From Gammaproteobacteria bacterium (lineage in GTDB: Bacteria; Pseudomonadota; Gammaproteobacteria; Steroidobacterales; Steroidobacteraceae): a stretch of 8,255 bases of DNA. A program made the translations under genes and the position numbers. Below the pieces are notes generated by a model. The model ran no database searches. It was not told the DNA's origin and saw nothing but the letters and a program-made list of their open reading frames with translations. Below are positions 5,370 through 8,255 of this stretch, piece after piece; position 1 is the first letter of the stretch; each line of letters starts with the position of its first letter. The DNA lies in contig JASHUC010000463.1 in the NCBI GenBank assembly GCA_030040235.1, positions 1 through 8,255 on the forward strand. Reading direction: 5' to 3'.

Positions 5370-6776
5370 CTACGAGGCGGCCCGTGACACCGCGGTCACG
5401 CCGTCCGCCTCGACCGCGCCGACGCGCTCATCGGCCTCGGCGAGGGGTCCCGCCCCGTCGTCCTCCGTTCCCGCGCTTGCAGGCGGTGCTCGCTCGGCAC
5501 CGCCCGCCGGGGCATTCGCGCCCTCCTTGCCGCGCAGCGACCGCATCCCGGCGACGGCCTCGATCACCTGCTCTGCACTCGAGAACCGGTCGTCGGGCGA
5601 TTTGGCGAGCAATCCATCGAGAAGCAGCTGCAGGTGCTCGAGCGGCCGCGGCAGCCGCGGCAGCGGCGCGTTGACGTGCTGCTGGAGCACCTCCATCGCC
5701 GAGGTGCCGGTATACGGCTTTCGGCCGGTGAGCATCTCGTAGAAGATGATCCCGAGGCTGTACAGGTCGGTGCGCGCATCGAGCCCCTCCCCGAGCGCCT
5801 GCTCGGGGCTCATGTAATAGGGTGAGCCGCGCAGCACGCCCTTGCGGGTGCTCTGCAGCCCGCCCTGCACATTGCGTGCGAGGCCGAAATCGATCAGCAC
5901 CACCTCGTCGTTGCTGCGCAGCATGACGTTCGGCGGCTTCAGATCGCGGTGAAAGATCCCTGCCGCGTGGACCACGGCGAGGGCACGCGCGATCTGCTCG
6001 ACGTAGCGCAGCACATCGGGCTCGAGGATGCCGCGCTGCAGACGGGTCTTCAGATCCCCGCGCGGGAAGTACTCCATCGCGAGGTACTCGCGCCCGTGAT
6101 GCATGCCGTAATCGTAGAGGTTCACGATCGAGGGATGGTGGATCGCAGAGAGTGCCGCATGCTCGCGGGCGAGGAACTGGCGCTCGTTCGCCTCGTCCCG
6201 CTCGCTCTTGCTCACCTTGAGCGCTACGTCCTGCCCGAGCGCTGTGCTGGTGGCGAGGTAGACGATGGCCTTTTCCGACTCCCCGATGCTGCGCCGGATG
6301 GTGTAGCCCGGGATGGGGTCGCGCAGTGAGCGCTGCGCCGAAGAGAGCTCCGAGGAGGTGCCGTCCGCCGGCCGTAGCTCCAGGCGCCGCAGCGCCAGGC
6401 GCACCGCGGTGCGCAACCGCTCGGGCGTGAGAAGCCGCTTCGGCAGGTAGTCGACCGCGCCGAGCTGCAGGGCCCTGACCGCCGTGAGCTCGTTGCCGTC
6501 TTCCGCGACTATCAGCACGCCCGGGAAGGACAGCCGGTCGCGCAGGTCTCTCAAGCGCGCGAGCCCCGGCGATTTCGCATCGTCCGGATTCTCACCGAAG
6601 GACGCCGAGAGCAGCAGCAGATCGAAGTCCGAGCGCGTGAGCCCCTCCAGCCGGCCCTCGAATTGCTCCCGGTCGACCGCCGTGACGGTGCCCTCCGGAC
6701 AGAGCACGCCGAGGTGCTGCCGCAGCCACTCGCGGTAGCTCGCGTCCTCGTCGACGATGAGCAGCTTGGCCTTCAC
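5370..6776 (-). CDS. degenerate receiver domain fused to Ser/Thr protein kinase
   Basis: A 468-residue cytosolic protein. Residues 1-130 form a receiver (CheY-like) fold: KLLIVDEDAS (4-13) with the acidic pair, FDLLLLSAS (51-59), and GAVDYLPK (106-113) with the conserved Lys. The phosphoacceptor Asp position is Ser57 and the strand-4 Thr/Ser is Ala91, so it is a pseudo-receiver. Residues 157-416 are a Hanks-type kinase: VALK with Lys187, Glu205, HRDLKPPN (276-283), DFGLAR (296-301), SPYYMSPE (318-325), Asp337 and Arg397. The glycine loop IGESEKAIVY keeps only the first of three glycines. The last 50 residues are an Ala/Pro/acidic, probably disordered tail. No membrane span is present. GTG 6776 is chosen because the receiver strand starts right after it; upstream extension would run into the neighbouring gene. 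It begins 14 bases after the TonB-like gene stop, so the two are co-transcribed. Catalysis looks intact. Confidence 0.9.
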   Translation of the reverse strand: MKAKLLIVDEDASYREWLRQHLGVLCPEGTVTAVDREQFEGRLEGLTRSDFDLLLLSASFGENPDDAKSPGLARLRDLRDRLSFPGVLIVAEDGNELTAVRALQLGAVDYLPKRLLTPERLRTAVRLALRRLELRPADGTSSELSSAQRSLRDPIPGYTIRRSIGESEKAIVYLATSTALGQDVALKVSKSERDEANERQFLAREHAALSAIHHPSIVNLYDYGMHHGREYLAMEYFPRGDLKTRLQRGILEPDVLRYVEQIARALAVVHAAGIFHRDLKPPNVMLRSNDEVVLIDFGLARNVQGGLQSTRKGVLRGSPYYMSPEQALGEGLDARTDLYSLGIIFYEMLTGRKPYTGTSAMEVLQQHVNAPLPRLPRPLEHLQLLLDGLLAKSPDDRFSSAEQVIEAVAGMRSLRGKEGANAPAGGAERAPPASAGTEDDGAGPLAEADERVGAVEADGVTAVSRAAS

Positions 6777-6790
6777 TTGCGGCGATCGCC

Positions 6791-8255
6791 TCAGGGCTTG
6801 AACAGCACGCGCAGCGTCACGCGTTGCGAGACGGCTTGTCCGTCGCGCTCGACCGGCTGGTAGCGCCACTGGCGTACTGCGGCGATCGCCGCCGCATCGA
6901 ACAATTTCGGAGGATCGGCGTGCGTGACGGCGATGTCGGCCACGGAGCCGTCGGGCTGCACCGTGAATTGCATCTCGACGGTGCCGCTGCGCCCCAGCCG
7001 CTCGGCATAGGGGGGGTAGATGGGCTCGACGTAATGCACCTTCTTGAGCGTGGTCTCCGGCAGCACCGAGCCTGCGGCCCGCTCGATGCGTGCCGCCGCA
7101 ATCGCCTGCTCCAGGGCGCTCGCATCCGAGGCACTGACGCCGACGACCCGCGCCTCGGTCAGCCAGTCCTCGGCCTTGGCCCAGTCGTTGCTCGCAAGCG
7201 AATGGCGCGCCTCATCGAGCAGACGGCCGGCAAGCGCCGTGCGTGCCAGCACCGTCGCGGGGTGCGTCGGGTTGGCCGACTCGAGCTGTGCGAGATAGAA
7301 CCGGGCGCTGTCGGTCGGCGGGGTGAGGAGCCGGCCCTGCGCGAGACGCTGATCGAACAGGTTGGCAATGCGCGCCAGGGTTCCTGCGGCGGCCGCGGTG
7401 CGTGAATCCTCGAGCGTGTGGCGCACCGCGGCGAGCTCGTCAGCGGGTGCGCCGGCGTCGGCGGCGGCCTGGGCCCAGCGCTGTGCGTCGTCGGTGTTGC
7501 CGCGCTGTGCGGCCGCACGTGCTTCCGCGAGCAGGCGCTCCGCCAGTGCCCGCTGCGCCTTCTTGACGGCGGGATCGTCGGGCGCGAGCGCCGCCGCGGC
7601 ATCGATGAAGAACTTCGCGTTGTCTTCGGCGGGAGAGAGCAGCGCAGCGCTGCGCATCCGTGCGTCGGCCTGCTTGAGGAAGCTGCTCGCACGACTCGCC
7701 ACTTCGAGCTGATCGGGATGCCCGGCACTCGCGGGTGCATGGCTGGACGGGCCTTTGGCGCCATTGGTGCTCGCGAGTGCTGCCGAGGCGCTCGCCTTGG
7801 CGCTCTGGGCCGCCAGGAAGGCGATCCGCACATTGCCGGGATCGATCGCCCGCGCCGCATTCGTCAGCTGTTCGGCATCGCCCGGGCGGTTGGTCACGAG
7901 CGCTTGCTCCGCCGAATCGAGCAGCGCGTCGGCCACGCGCTTCAGTCCTTCGTGGGCCCGCGCATTCGCCGCATCGCGCTTCAGGACCTCGCGGTACAGG
8001 TCGGCAGCGTTCTCGGCGGGCGGGACCGTCAGCGCTCCACGAGCGAGCGCGGCATCGGCGCGCGCGAGCAGCGGTGCCAACGTGGCCGAGAGGCTCACCG
8101 GCTGTGCGACGGCGGCGCTGCGCGCATGCCGTAGCACGAATCCCAGCCCGGCTGCCAGCACGATCGCAAGCGCCGTCAGCCCCAGCCACGGAGCGTGACG
8201 CGCGAGGCGCCGCTTGAACGGCGATTCGAGCTCGAGCTGCGCGAACGTACCGGTC
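6791..8255 (-). CDS. membrane-anchored repeat protein with TonB C-terminal domain, 5' end cut by window
   Basis: The frame is open to the right edge, so the N-terminus is missing; 487 residues are visible, ending at TGA 6793-6791. Visible residues 1-20 are polar and basic (SPFKRRLARH) and precede one membrane helix (about 21-42), placing the start in the cytoplasm and the rest in the periplasm. Three alpha-helical repeats of about 90 residues follow (about 59-143, 189-280 and 293-385), with an Ala/Ser/Gly/Pro linker after the first. A TonB C-terminal domain closes the protein (403-487): PIYPPYAERLGRSGTVEMQF, DGSV, FDAAAIAAVRQWRYQPV. That domain normally contacts TonB boxes of outer-membrane proteins. 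Unlike classical TonB, the helix lacks the SxxxH pattern used with ExbB/ExbD, the linker is not Pro-rich, and a cytoplasmic part precedes the helix. A structural or signalling role with the downstream kinase is more likely than siderophore uptake. Confidence 0.88.
   Translation of the reverse strand, partial: TGTFAQLELESPFKRRLARHAPWLGLTALAIVLAAGLGFVLRHARSAAVAQPVSLSATLAPLLARADAALARGALTVPPAENAADLYREVLKRDAANARAHEGLKRVADALLDSAEQALVTNRPGDAEQLTNAARAIDPGNVRIAFLAAQSAKASASAALASTNGAKGPSSHAPASAGHPDQLEVASRASSFLKQADARMRSAALLSPAEDNAKFFIDAAAALAPDDPAVKKAQRALAERLLAEARAAAQRGNTDDAQRWAQAAADAGAPADELAAVRHTLEDSRTAAAAGTLARIANLFDQRLAQGRLLTPPTDSARFYLAQLESANPTHPATVLARTALAGRLLDEARHSLASNDWAKAEDWLTEARVVGVSASDASALEQAIAAARIERAAGSVLPETTLKKVHYVEPIYPPYAERLGRSGTVEMQFTVQPDGSVADIAVTHADPPKLFDAAAIAAVRQWRYQPVERDGQAVSQRVTLRVLFKP
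7100..8080 (-). repeat. three tandem ~90-residue coding repeats in the TonB-like protein
   Basis: Three units encoded at about 8080-7826, 7690-7415 and 7378-7100 share a pattern. Each has a helix with Ala-Asp or Phe-Asp, then G/A-x-L-x-x-P (GALTVPPAENA, AALLSPAEDNA, GRLLTPPTDSA), then an aromatic pair (LY, FF, FY). A helix with [RA]LLxxA follows (ALLDSAEQAL, RLLAEARAAA, RLLDEARHSL), then a D-x-x-x-A helix (GDAEQLTNAA, DDAQRWAQAA, AKAEDWLTEA). The units are TPR-like in periodicity. They are diverged at DNA level, so they are old protein duplications. Confidence 0.7.

Noticed and set aside
7418..8217. Long + strand frames opposite the TonB-domain protein
   Set aside because: They mirror an Ala/Arg-rich coding region and show no start context or motif; the - strand frame has clear repeats and a TonB domain.
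1..8255. Mobile elements, tRNA/rRNA genes, CRISPR arrays, toxin-antitoxin or phage genes
   Set aside because: No transposase-like protein, terminal inverted repeats, cloverleaf-like segment, or regularly spaced short DNA repeats were seen on reading both strands.

Overview
The window is a GC-rich (roughly two-thirds G+C) bacterial chromosomal segment. It is almost fully coding, with short gaps and GTG/TTG starts mixed with ATG. The gene content (a TonB-like protein, a cytosolic Ser/Thr kinase and paired Npt/TLC-like carriers) fits a Gram-negative proteobacterium, most likely a high-GC gammaproteobacterium. This assignment is an inference from style and content; no rRNA, tRNA, insertion sequence, phage gene or CRISPR array is visible.

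Left part (1-1853, + strand): a tight three-gene run. It opens inside a PurD-like ATP-grasp ligase whose N-terminus lies before the window. A class I SAM-dependent methyltransferase follows, then a 124-residue protein I do not recognise. The genes nearly abut and are probably co-transcribed. A PurD homologue beside a methyltransferase, with no purine genes visible, suggests a small-molecule or peptide modification pathway rather than ordinary purine synthesis.

Middle part (1854-5351, + strand): a well-spaced sigma70-like promoter precedes a 191-residue helical protein of unknown function. Next come two tandem, clearly paralogous multi-pass membrane proteins related to the Npt/TLC nucleotide-transporter family. 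The first is translationally coupled to the unknown protein. The second has its own leader, ribosome binding site and possible -10 element.

Right part (5370-8255, - strand): a convergent two-gene unit, read right to left. First is a membrane-anchored protein with three periplasmic alpha-helical repeats and a TonB C-terminal domain; its N-terminus lies past the window edge. Fourteen bases downstream begins a cytosolic protein with a degenerate receiver domain (Ser in place of the phosphoacceptor Asp) fused to a Ser/Thr protein kinase. The pair looks like a membrane-to-cytoplasm signalling module. This unit and the PurD-like/methyltransferase/orphan operon are the parts most worth follow-up.
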